Source: Takakia lepidozioides (lineage: Eukaryota; Streptophyta; Takakiopsida; Takakiales; Takakiaceae). Taken from it: a stretch of 64,000 nt of DNA. The position numbers were made by a program, and so were the translations under genes. Below, one piece after another: positions 23,207 through 33,557 of the stretch. Positions within the stretch are counted from its first letter, which is position 1. Every line of letters starts with the position of its first letter. The DNA is taken from the NCBI GenBank assembly GCA_030704615.1, contig CM060734.1, positions 7,938,001 to 8,002,000 of the forward strand, read 5' to 3'. The notes beneath the pieces are model-generated. The model searched no databases and had not been told where the DNA came from. It saw only the letters and a program-made list of their open reading frames with translations.

Positions 23207-24865
23207 AGTCTCGAGGACAAAGGACCTCTTTGTGGGTTGTGTTTACATGCCCACAGAGGGGACGCTCACAAGCTGATGCAGACAAAGCCTTCGAAGATGT
23301 AAAGCTGGACTGTGCTTCGTTCCTTGCCAAAGGTCAGGTGGTGCTATTGGGTGACTTCAATGCCCAGGTGGGCAAAGGGCTCCATCAGGACGATATCATT
23401 GGACCTTTTGGTGAGGACGAACTGAATTCTAATGGCAGACGGTTAATTAACTGTCTAGAAGATCTTCAGCTTTTGACCTTGAATAACAGGACAAGAGGTG
23501 ACCAAGTGCAGTGGACTCGTGAGAAATCCCAAACTGGGGAACGTTCCATTGTGGATTATATCATAATGGACAAAAATTTGTTCCCCCAGTGTGCCAATGT
23601 GTTGATCGACAGAACTGATATTGGTACCTCTGACCATTTCCTGGTTTGGAATGAGATCAAAAGGTGTTTTCCCAACACCAAGAGATATGTGAAACATTCG
23701 ATTCGGAAGTGGCGCATAGAAAAACTCCATAATGAGGAGGTCAAGGCTGAGTATGTCCAGCCCTTGCAAGAGGGTCTCCCTCATTTTGTCCAATCGCTCC
23801 AAGAACTTCAGTCTCGCTCTGATAACGCAAGAAATGAAGTCGAAAGAGCAGGGGACTCTTGGGAGAGTTTCGTTTCCTCCGTGGTTGACAAGATCATTGG
23901 GATGAAACTAATTGTCTATGGTAGAGCTGTTAATTGGTGGACCAATGAGATTAAACTCAAGATAGCTGAGAGACGAGCCCTCTATAAAGAGTGCTGCAAT
24001 TTGGAAACCAACAGAGAATTGTGGGCGAGGTACTACCAGCTCCGTAAAGATATCAAACAGCTTGTTAGGTCTCAGAAGAAATTATACTGGGACAAGTTAT
24101 ACAGTGAAATAAACTCAAAGCACCATGGTGGTAATGACAAGAAATTCTGGTTGGCCCTTCAACATTTGTACAAGCCGAAAAACGGTCAGCAAGTACAAGC
24201 GCTGAAGACTACTAAAGGTGCAGTGGTGACTTCATCGGTTGACATTGTCAAAACCTTTGAAACTCACTACAGTATCCTTGGCATAACTTCTAGGTCTAAC
24301 AGTGAGGGGTCTTCTACTGAATGGAGGGACACAGTTGGAAAAACTGTTCCTATGATGCAAAACAGCCCTGATGAACTGGAGTATATTTCAATGGCTTATA
24401 ACGCTCCCATTAGTCCTTCTGAGATTGTGGAAGCAATTGAACATTTAAATGGATATAAAGCTGGTGGACCTGATGGTATTGTCAACGAGCTTATCAAGCA
24501 CGGTGGCGATCCCATGCGGGTTGTCAACATAAATCAGGCGTTGGCAGAGACGGTTCAATCCATCAACTTCAAGACAGAATTCAATCCCTACTTCTCCTCT
24601 TTAACCTGATCTAGAAGACTGAAACGATCCCCTTTCGCTGGTGACAAGGGCGTCATTGTCAATCTATACAAGAAGGATTTCTAGAGGATATCTGGAAAAC
24701 CCGAATTAATTCTATATATGAAGGTAAGTCTTACTACCAACGTCAGCCCCTGACAGAGGTAGGTTCTGTCCCTTTTGTTCCCGCTCAAACTGGGCGCGGG
24801 GTCAATGTCCACAAGGCTACGGCAAACAACGTCTTATGAGTACAATCTCTCTCTCTCTGATGAAA
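23204..24865 (+). mobile_element. LINE fragment B with endonuclease and start of reverse transcriptase
   Basis: An open frame of 459 codons (23,230-24,609) on plus. It carries the apurinic-type endonuclease of plant LINEs: VVLLGDFNAQVG (GDFN), SIVDYIIMDKN and TSDHFLVWNE (SDH motif). A linker of about 200 residues follows, then the RT N-terminus with LNGYKAGGPDGIVNELI. The frame ends at 24,609 and the rest of RT is missing, with a jump to tail sequence near 24,680. The endonuclease N-terminus is out of frame upstream (about 23,220-23,290). The enzyme would nick target DNA for target-primed reverse transcription. This copy is 5' and 3' incomplete and cannot move by itself. It sits inside an intron of the CACTA2 TnpA-like gene. 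Confidence 0.8.
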
Positions 24866-25450
24866 ATGAAGTTAGACAAAGTGGCTTGTCACTACCGTTC
24901 ATGTTGTTCTTCTTCTTGGTCCATGGATTGGTGAGAGACAATCACCAAATCAAAACCACTATTCTCAGTTTATGGGTTCAAGATGAAAAAGGAAAAAGAG
25001 GCAACATTTATATACCATCATGAAGGAGAGTCAAGCATACCATAAGAGTACCAACACTCACATTGCTGAAAACAAAGGCACATGGTCCACAAGTTGAATT
25101 GGCAAAGAGATGTTGGAGGGTTTAGGGGTAAGGACTTCAAGTGCCTCTAGTGCTGCATTGTCTATCTGGCTTTGTTGAAGAAGAAGTATGACCCCCACAA
25201 CTGTTGGCCTCATTACAATCCAGACCAAGCCAGAAAGCAGGCAACTGGAGTTGACATTCCAGTGAGCCTTTTCCCACCCAAATTCATATGCAAGACTCAT
25301 GCCCAACAACCTTGCTGCAATTGTTTCTTACCCTCACTGCCTTTTCATATGCATATGGAGACAGAACTTTGGTGCAGATCGCAAACCTGCTGATGGGTTG
25401 GGGAGTTTGCAGGGTGTTTTGCGCGCTTTGTCTTTGTTGGGGCTTCTTTC
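24866..25450. other. Intron-like DNA between LINE B and the TnpA acidic exon
   Basis: No coding sequence supported. Short frames lack motifs. Probably CACTA2 intron sequence. Confidence 0.4.
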
Positions 25451-25979
25451 ATTGTTTCCATCTCTGACTCCGAGCTGGTCTCATTGAAGTCTTCATGAGC
25501 GGCATAATCTTGGTCTCGCTGCAATTCTTGCTCTCCTGCCTCCTCTGTGTCTGACGCCGCTTGAACCTGCGCTTCCTCCTCTTGCTCTACCTCTTTCTCC
25601 CTTGTGACATTGCAGAGTGCAGGAGTTGAACTCTGTGACTTCGGCGAGGAGGACCTGTGTGTTTGAGGATTTCCTCAACGAGGCATTTAGGGCGACTCAA
25701 GCTCTCTTCGACGCTGCAAAGAAGAAGAAAGACAAAGTCAGCAGCTGCAAAACCCTAACATATCCTCTCTGCAGGTTTGGAGCTTTTAATGCGGTTTCAT
25801 GGCTAGGGCTAGGTAGGGGATATGAAAAAAACCGAAGTTTGGACCTCTTTGCAATGTCGTAGATCTTCAGTCGTGCGAAGAATGCCTTGTTCTCCGCTTG
25901 ACGCTTTGCTCGTTCTACCTCCCTCGTTGTAGGCTTGCGCCCTGGTGTAACTTCTGGACACTCTATTTGGGTCTCCATT

Positions 25980-26007
25980 TCCTGACGAGTCTCACTCACT
26001 CGCCAAG
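25980..26007. promoter_or_regulatory. Very short divergent gap between TnpA-like and tnp2 starts in CACTA2
   Basis: The minus-strand ATG (about 25,979) and plus-strand ATG (26,008) are some 28 bp apart. True transcription starts must lie inside each other's coding or leader sequence, or one start is misplaced. CACTA1 has the same order. Confidence 0.35.
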
Positions 26008-29000
26008 ATGATCCCTCCTACTGCCCATCGATTGCAAAGGCGGACACAAGCAGAACATGACGATGACAGATTGTGGAAACTAGAGGAAGCGCGAGCAAGA
26101 AGACTGGGTCTTCGGAAAATTCTATGTCCATGCAATGCCTGTCATGGTGGGAACTGGCAAACCATTGGCCGGGCTAAGCGTCATCTGCTTTTGAACTTGC
26201 GAGATCCTAACTTACGAGAACTCCCGGTGCATATCTCTGGATTCTCTTCCCTTTGCAGATGCATACTTTGAAATTATAAGAAACAGTTCAAATTCCTGGT
26301 AGCGGTATTGTTGTAAGGTGTAGAGTATTGTACATGTCCGTTTTCCTATTGCCACGTGCCTGTACAAATGGCACGTTCCACATCCACTATTGCAAATGAA
26401 AAAACTCCCCATCTTATAGTGGATTGACATGTGGCGTCTGATATGTACTAAGCAGGAAAACTCTGGAGACGAACATGAGGGGTTTAGAACGGAAACCAGC
26501 CCTGCAGGTGGTCCTGATACCTTGGATCGTAATCTTGACATGCTTAGAATGCTCCGGGAGACATTCGCAACTATAGATAATGGGGTGCAAACTGGTGATG
26601 CACATGAGGAACGGGAGATGGAACACAGGGCCAATGGGACACAGATGGAGTGCCAGAGCAGACTGATGGTGGACTGAAGAGCGATGGTGATCGTGGTGCA
26701 GCGAGTGCCTTACGTTTTGAGCACGAGGCATCCAGGGCTTTATATGTAGGGAGTTCTTCCTCTCGATTGTCTGCTACCTTACTGCTGTTAAATGCTTGTC
26801 AAACCCATGGTGTGTCAAACACCTTTGTCGATGAACTCCTTACATTGTTAGGAAGACAACTGTTGCCAGCAGACAATTGCCTGCCAAAGTCCCACTATGA
26901 GGCAAAACAACTCATAATGGAACTCGGGCTTCATTACGAGAGTATACATGCATGTCCGAAAGGCTGTGTGTTGTTCAGAAGGGAGCTTCAGAATTTGGAG
27001 GTTTGTCCAAAATGTCAGGCACGTCGTTATGTGGTGGGTACGAAGACACCAGTACCTCGTAAGGTCCTTCGACATTTCCCTATCATTCCAAGGCTGCTTC
27101 GAATGTATAAAGCCAAATCCATCTCAGAGTTAATGTCATGGCACTTTAAGAATCGAAGTCTGGATGGCTTGGTTAGGCACCCAGCAGACAGCAAGGCTTG
27201 GGCCCACATTGACCAAAAATGGCCTGAGTTTGCAGCGGACCCCAGAAATCTGCGATTGGGTCTTGCATGGGATGGTGTCAATCCTTACAGTGATAAATCA
27301 AACAAATGGTCAACTTGGCCTGTCATGTTGGTAAACTATAATCTTCCACCCTGGCTGTGTACTAAGCCATTTTTCACGATGTTGGCTTTATTGATTCCTG
27401 GACCACAATCTGTGGGAAATGACAATGCAGATGTTTATCTGCAGCCCCTTGTGGATGAGCTAAAATTGTTGTGGGAAGTTGGTGTGGAGGCATTGGATGG
27501 AAGTAGCCTAGTGGGGCAACAGTCATTTCGCATGAGGGCCATCTTGATGTGGTCAATCCACGACTTTCCAGCTTATGGGTTGCTAGCAGGATGCGCACAC
27601 GGGGGATACAAGGCTTGCCCAGCTTGCGGCCCTAATGTTGATTCCAGGTACTCGAAGGCATGCAAAAAAGTTTTGTATCTTGGTCATAGGAGATACTTGC
27701 CTGCTGTTCATCCCTATAGGAATAACTCGTCCCACTTTAATGGACATGTGGAACATAGAGCAGCTCCTATGGTGGTCACTGCAAGTGAGCAATTTGACCG
27801 GGCTAAAACGAGAGAGTTGTATCTCGCAATGGGAGGGGCTGAGGGGGGAAACAGGACCCTTCAAAGGAACATGGCATGAAACGGGTCACTGTTTTGAACC
27901 AATTGCCATACTGGAAAGACTTACTCATCCGATACACACTGGATGTGATGCATTGTGAAAAAAAATTGTGTGAGAATGTGCTGAGAACCATTCTTGGGGA
28001 GAAGGACACAGCCACATCTAGGAAGGATATGGAACTCAATGTCATTCGTGAACACTTGTGGTTGAGACCCCATCCCTCTCACCCGAACAAGTTGGTGAAG
28101 CCTTTGGCCCCATATGTTCTTACTGAAGATGAGAAGGTGTTGTTTTTGGAAACATTGGCTGTAGTAAAGGCCCCCACAGGTTATGCTGCCACATTCCAGA
28201 AACATGTGGCTGACAATAAACTGTCTACAATGAAAACCCATGACTACCATGTAATGATGCAGCAGATTTTACCTCTTTGCATTCGAGGGGTATTGGGAAA
28301 GGGTCCACGGATGGCAATTATGAGGCTTTCTCGAGTCTTCCGAAAAGTGTGTGCAAAGATCATTAATCCAACTGAGCTACCGGCCTTAAAAGAAGATGTT
28401 GCAATCACTATGTGTCTGCTGGAGAAAGAATTCCCTCCGTCATTTTTTGATATCATGACTCACTTGCTTGTACACCTTGTGGACGAATTGGAGGTGTGTG
28501 GTCCCGTGTCTAGCCGTTGGATGTATCCTATGGAACGGTATATGAAGACATTAAAAGGCTATGTAAGGAATATGAGCCGACCTGAAGGGAGCATGGCGGA
28601 AGGGTATGCTTTGGATGAGGCCCTAGGGTTTCTAACTGAGTATATGGCTGAATTTCATGCTACAAGCCGAAGGGTGTGGGACTCCAATGAAGAAGACTCA
28701 GTTAGTGGGGAGGTGGTTCAAGGATTGGGAAGTGTACGAGTCCTCACCATTCAAGAACGAGACAGTGCACACGAGTATATTTTGCACAACACAGATTGCA
28801 TGAAACCATTCCTTGAGTAAGTATGTTGCTTATCATATCCTGTGTGTTTCATTTCTGCCAATGGTATAAGCTTGTAATCCTAATTTGCAATTCTCATTTG
28901 GACAGGGCCTATGAAGAGGAGATGGCACTCATAGAAGCATCCCGCACTGAGTTCAGAACAACATTCCTTTGTGGACAAGACCAAGACCACCACAATGGAG

Positions 29001-29818
29001 AAATTCCATACCCAACAGATATGCGCTTACTGGCTCCATTCCATGAATGGATTGAAGGTGCTGTCCAACGCAAGGTGAGTTCAGGTGAGTCCTATGATTT
29101 GGACATATGCCATTTATGTATACCACCAGCAGTACAGTCCTTGGGCTTCAAGTCCATGTATGCTTACGGCAATCACTTTCGAGCAATACGTGATGGGACT
29201 GGCGCCACAGACAGGGTGACATTTGATTCTGGAGTTGCTCAAGTATTCCATCAGGAAAGCGAAAATAGAGCAGGTATGTCCAAACGAGTGTTATCCCAAT
29301 TGGAATATGTGGGTGTTGTAACAGAAATAATTCAACTGGATTACGGAATTCTTCACCCAATTCTGTTCTTGTGTAGATGGGTGAGGTCACACATGGTGGG
29401 CCGGAATGCCACCATGAAACGAGATGATTATGGCTTTCTCTTGGTTGACTTCAGTCGCATGTTACCTCGGATGGAGCAGCCCTGGACATTCCCTAGTCAG
29501 GTGGAGCAAGTTTTTTTCTCGGATGAAAAAAGTTCACGAGGGAACTGGAAGGTGGTCCTTCACAAGGACCCTCGATCCCGACGAGTGGTTCACGATATTA
29601 CAGAAGTGGCACTGGGTGAGGGAGACACTTATGTAGGCATGGTGCCTCCTGAAATTCCTTATAACATCATGACTGAGCTTGCTGTTTGTGTTCCTTTGAG
29701 TGAGGCAGATGAATTGGCCATTGCCAACTTGAATGCACTTGCAAGGCAGAGGCAAAATGGTAGAAGGCGGAGGCAAGCTCCACATGGGAGGTACCAGGCC
29801 AGTTGTGCTATGGTCTAG
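26008..29818 (+). pseudogene. tnp2-family CACTA transposase, CACTA2 copy, best preserved
   Basis: Exon 1 (26,008-26,226) starts with ATG and holds the Transpos_assoc zinc motif LCPCNACHGG. Exon 2 (26,456-28,816) has an acidic segment, then the tnp2 core: SHYEAKQLI, IHACPKGCVLFRR, CPKCQARRY, LRHFPIIPRLLRMY, LGLAWDGVNPY and WSIHDFPAYG (likely catalytic Asp residues), then LPYWKDLLIRYTLDVMHCEK with no intron, unlike CACTA1 and CACTA3. DUF4218 (about 28,220-28,660: KTHDYHVMMQQILPLC, PVSSRWMYPMERYMK) follows. A GTAAGT donor at 28,817 and an acceptor before 28,906 lead to exon 3 with DUF4216 (YAYGNHFRAI, VTFDSGVAQVF, EYVGVVTEII). Damage seen: a frameshift near 26,640 and another just before 27,876, where frames overlap by ATGA. 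Otherwise open to 29,818. Confidence 0.87.
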
Positions 29819-30249
29819 AGTTGGTTTCTGCTATTGCATGTATTTTTCCAGGGTTTAGACTTGATACAACATGGTACCTTGCATGGGTGGGAGTGACTGA
29901 GCTGTTGGGGTGGGCAAAATTCTGACAAACACACTTTCATTTGTGACAGTGAACCCTAAACAGTCATGGAGTTGTGGCCTGCATACTTTTCTGACCCTAG
30001 TCAATGGTGGGCCAATTGTGGCAAAAAGGTGAATGCATGTTGGATTATAGAGAGTAGCAGATGCAATTGAGCATAGAACTAGTGTGAGAAGTTGAGTTGG
30101 GTGTTTCCTAGAACAAATGTAGGCTGTTATTGTCAGTTGCTACCAGCAAGGCAAAGATGTATGCATGATTTGTGAGAGGCATGGATAGCTGAAGGAGCAG
30201 GGATAGAGTGTGGGCCCAGATTCATCCAAGAGGGCCACATTTTTGGAAT
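29819..30249 (+). other. 3' flank of tnp2 in CACTA2
   Basis: Noncoding. Near 30,200-30,260 it leads into the PPR-derived array with a partial PPR-like frame (EGHIFGIVLDVIL). Confidence 0.4.
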
Positions 30250-32240
30250 TGTACTTGATGTGATTTTGAACAATGCCCTCGTGGATATGTATGCCAAATG
30301 TGGGAGCATCAAGGGCAAGCCTGCCAGCTCTGGAAAAGGTTCTGATCAGGTCCATGGTTTCATTGTCAAAGCTGGAATTGTACCTGATTGTGATTGTGGA
30401 CAATGCCCTCGTGGACAAGTATGCCAAATGTGCGAGCATCAAGGGCAAGCTTGGCAGCTCTGGAAAAGGGAAGAGGTCCATGGTTTCATTGTCAAAGCTG
30501 GAATTATACCTGATGTGATTCAAGACAATGCCCTCGTGGACATGTATGCCAAATGTTTCAGCATGAAGGGCAAGCCTGGGAGCTCTGGAAAAGGGAAGAT
30601 CAGGTCCATGGTTTCATTGTCAAAGCTGGAATTGTACCTGATGTGATTATGGACAATGCCCTCGTGGACATGTATGCCAAATGTGTTAGCATGAAGGGCA
30701 AGCCTGGCAGCTCTGGAAAAGGGAAGATTAGGTCCATGCTTTAGGGATACCAAATGTGGGAGCATCAAGGGCAAGCCTGCCAGCTCTGGAAAAGGGAAGA
30801 TCAAGTCCGTGGTTTCATTGTCTAAGCTGGAATTGTACCTGATTGTGATTCTGGACAATGCCCTTGTGGACATGTATGCCAAATGTGGGAGCATGAAGGG
30901 CAAGCCTGCCAGCTCTGGGAAAGGGAAGATCAGGTCTATGGTTTCATTGTCAAAGCTTGCATTGTACGTGATTGTGATTCTGGACAATGCCCTCGTGGAC
31001 ATGTATGCCAAATGTGGGAGCATGAAGGGCAAGCCTGCCAGCTCTGGGAAAGGGAAGATCAGGTCTATGGTTTCATTGTCAAAGCTTGCATTGTACGTGA
31101 TTGTGATTCTGGACAATGCCCTCGTGGACATGTATGCCAAACGTGGGAGCATCAATGGCAAGCCTGCCAGCTCTGGAAAAGGTTTTGATCAGGTCCATGG
31201 TTTCATTGTCAAAGCTGGAATTGTACCTGATTGTGATTTTGGACAATGCCCTTGTGGACATGTATGCCAAATGTGGGAGCATCAAGGGCAAGCCTGCCAG
31301 CTCTGGAAAAAGAAAGAGGTCCATGGTTTCATTGTCAAAGCTGGAATTATACCTGATGTGATTCTGGACAATGCCCTCGTGGACATGTATGCCAAATGTG
31401 TCAGCATGAAGGGCAAGCCTGGCAGCTCTGGAAAAGGGAAGAGGTCCATGGTTTCATTGTCAAAGGTGGAATTGTACCTGATGTGATTCTGAACAATGCC
31501 CTCGTGGACATGTACGCCAAATGTGGGGGCATCAAGGGCAATCCTGCCAGCTCTTGAAAATGGAAGATCAGGTCTATGGTTTCATTGTCAAAGCTTGCAT
31601 TGTACGTGATTGTGATTCTGGACAATGCCCTCATGGACATGTATGCCAAACATGGGAGCATCAATGGCAAGCCTGCCAGCTCTGGAAAAGGTTCCGATCA
31701 GGTCCATGGTTTCATTGTCAAAGCTAGAATTGTACCTGACTGTGATTCTGGACAATGCCCTCATGGACATGTATGCCAAATGTGGGAGCATCAAGGGCAA
31801 GCCTGGCAGCTCTGGAAAAGGGAAGAGGTCCATGGTTTCATTTGTCAAAGCTGGAATTATACCTGATGTGATTCTGGACAATGCCCTCGTGGACATGTAT
31901 GCCAAATGTGTCAGCATGAAGGGCAAGCCTGGCAGCTTTGGAAAAGGGAAGAGGTCCATGGTTTCATTGTCAAAGCTGGAATTGTACCTGATGTGATTCT
32001 GAACAATGCCCTCGTGGACATGTACGCCAAATGTGGGAGCATCAAGGGCAAGCTTTGCCAGCTCTGGAAAAGGGAAGATCAGGTCCATGGTTTCATTGTC
32101 AAAGCTGGAATTGTACCTGATTGTGATTCTGGACAGTGCCCTCGTGGACATGTATGCCAAATGTGGGAGCATCAAGCTGGATGCGAAGGCAGTTTTCCAA
32201 CACTATGGCTCTTGGAGTGATTTTGACATGTACCAGTAGA
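30250..32240 (+). repeat. Minisatellite of about 15 units derived from one PPR motif
   Basis: The anchor TC(C/T)(A/G)TGG(TTT) occurs near 30,351, 30,477, 30,605, 30,733, 30,806, 30,935, 31,063, 31,194, 31,320, 31,445, 31,573, 31,703, 31,829, 31,955 and 32,084, so the period is 125-131 bp with one short unit of 73 bp. Each unit reads as a pentatricopeptide repeat, VHGFIVKAGIVPD then NALVDMYAKCGSIKG, in the style of plant PLS proteins that bind organelle RNA. Period lengths are often not multiples of three, so the frame changes between units and no long PPR protein results. The last unit alone runs into DAKAVFQHYGSWSD, the natural continuation of a PPR. This looks like a captured PPR fragment that was then amplified as DNA. 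Confidence 0.85.
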
Positions 32241-33532
32241 GGGGAGAAAGTGGGGCCCTCAGTAGACGAGTTGAAAAGCACTAGTTAAAAAACACTGGCG
32301 CTTGATAGGGTGGGGCAAAATTCAGGCTGGGGCGATCATTGATATCCCGGACGTAGTGTAAAAAAGACGGTTGTGAGTGAAGTACACCCATAAAAAAAAA
32401 ACCCTGCTGTCTCAAAAAGGGAGCCAGTCACAAAGAGCAAGGCACTTTGTCCAAGCTTCTCGACATCAAGCAACAATGTGGACAGGGAGGTAGTCATTGG
32501 GAACGATTTTTGTAAGGTGGTGAAGAAAGCCTTGTCTGAGGATCACTGGATATTTCTCTAGTACGGTTGGACTAGTAGAGATTGAAATTCGTGCTCAGCT
32601 CAGCTTCAGACTGTCTCATTGTGAGGGGCCTAGGGTTGTTGTGCACATGCGCCTACGCCCTCTCTGCTGCGTGTCCCGAACTGCGTGTCAAGGTTGACTG
32701 GACAGAAATGAGATTGACATTTTGGCGCTCACAAATCTCTGAGACGACATGAGGTAGTTTTATCTATAGCTTCTCAAAGCAATTGTTGTACATTGTTGAT
32801 TATAGTGTGACATTCTCATAACGATATTGTCGTCAGCTGCATGAGCAGTGCATCTTTTTGGATTGCTGGTTCCCGAAGGGATTATATGTGACAGGACAGA
32901 GGGCAAGTTATAGCCAATAGTTGCAAGCAGTGTTCAATATTGAAGAGAATTCTATGCCCTTTCGGTTCTGCCGATCTCCTTCTCATTTTACTTGAGGTTG
33001 TCTATTTTGAGAGCTTTGATGTTTGGATGAAAATGCATTTTGGCATCAACTTAAATGGATGGCCTGCACTGGTGGGCATTCAGATTCTAAACGAGCCGGC
33101 AAAGAAAAACTACAAGTCCCATAGCCCTCTACATGCAGACCCCATAACCCTAATAACATTTTTGAACTTTTAAATTCTCTAAACAAAAGTCTATGTGTTA
33201 TGTCGTCCAAGGCATGTTGAATAGAGGTGGAAGTCATTTCATCCATCTATCTTCCACCTGGATGGTCAATGTGCCACGCCATATAGTTGCCCCAAATTCC
33301 TGTAGGACATCTCACACTAACCTCACACTCCATGACTCATTTCACACTCATGTCAAATGCCCCATATGCATTATCTTGGTCAACACCCGTTGACCGTATG
33401 GGTGTCATTCGAGTGTGAAATTTGTAACACCATGTGGGTTTTCCTACAATGGTCCAGATCACACCTTGCCTCCTCTCACATGGGTGTAAGAGGAGCTGTT
33501 CAAAGTGCCAGGTGTGAACTATGGGTGGTGTT
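32241..33532. other. Noncoding right part and subterminal region of CACTA2
   Basis: No gene supported. From about 33,230 to 33,530 TCACAC/GTGTGA recurs about seven times, mirroring the left subterminal region. Confidence 0.55.
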
Positions 33533-33557
33533 GGAAAACCCGGTTTTTGTAGTAGTG
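33533..33557 (-). repeat. Right terminal inverted repeat of CACTA2
   Basis: Read inward: CACTACTACAAAAACCGG then GTTTTCC. Followed by target duplication TGG at 33,558-33,560. Confidence 0.92.

Larger units (their letters stand above)
18445..25979 (-). pseudogene. TnpA-like gene of CACTA2, multi-exon, with FCP1/NIF-like C-terminus
   Basis: Counterpart of the CACTA1 TnpA-like gene. Proposed exons: 25,979 to about 25,850 (METQIECPEVTPGRK, then REVERAKRQAENKAFF); an acidic exon about 25,640-25,450; 21,327-20,060 (Lys-rich start SSVKKRKGIAG, a 200-residue Pro/Tyr/His/Gln-rich region, then the conserved domain with RNQWMTALRGQCQRLLDW, WEYGPPGL, LKYQRNKLFKNYYSV and PHHVPDKTWAQLVVSW); 19,731-19,630 (GRTPSLQEIAGSARSDKGYG); 19,479-18,445 (coiled coil plus phosphatase-like domain). 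A one-base frameshift near 20,650 splits the large exon. The LINE copies sit in the intron between 21,327 and 25,450. Likely role: binding the subterminal motifs with tnp2. Exon limits are inferred from the two copies. Confidence 0.6.
16768..33557 (+). mobile_element. CACTA2: complete 16.8-kb CACTA (En/Spm) transposon
   Basis: Both terminal inverted repeats are present (CACTAATACAGAAACCGG left; CACTACTACAAAAACCGG right, read inward), flanked by the 3-bp duplication TGG at 16,765-16,767 and 33,558-33,560, as expected for CACTA. Removing the element joins CCCTTGG to CCTACACC, matching the uninterrupted gypsy2 sequence near 51,110. Content: TnpA-like gene on minus with an extra FCP1/NIF-like domain, two nested LINE copies, tnp2 on plus, a PPR-derived minisatellite, and TCACAC-rich subterminal DNA. 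The two transposon genes diverge from near 26,000. Both carry frameshifts, so the copy is probably not autonomous now, though its ends look mobilisable. Confidence 0.92.

Noticed and set aside
30250-32240. Long overlapping frames on both strands that look like a PPR protein
   Set aside because: Unit lengths vary by non-multiples of three, so the PPR frame shifts between units. Minus-strand frames are mirror products of the repeat.
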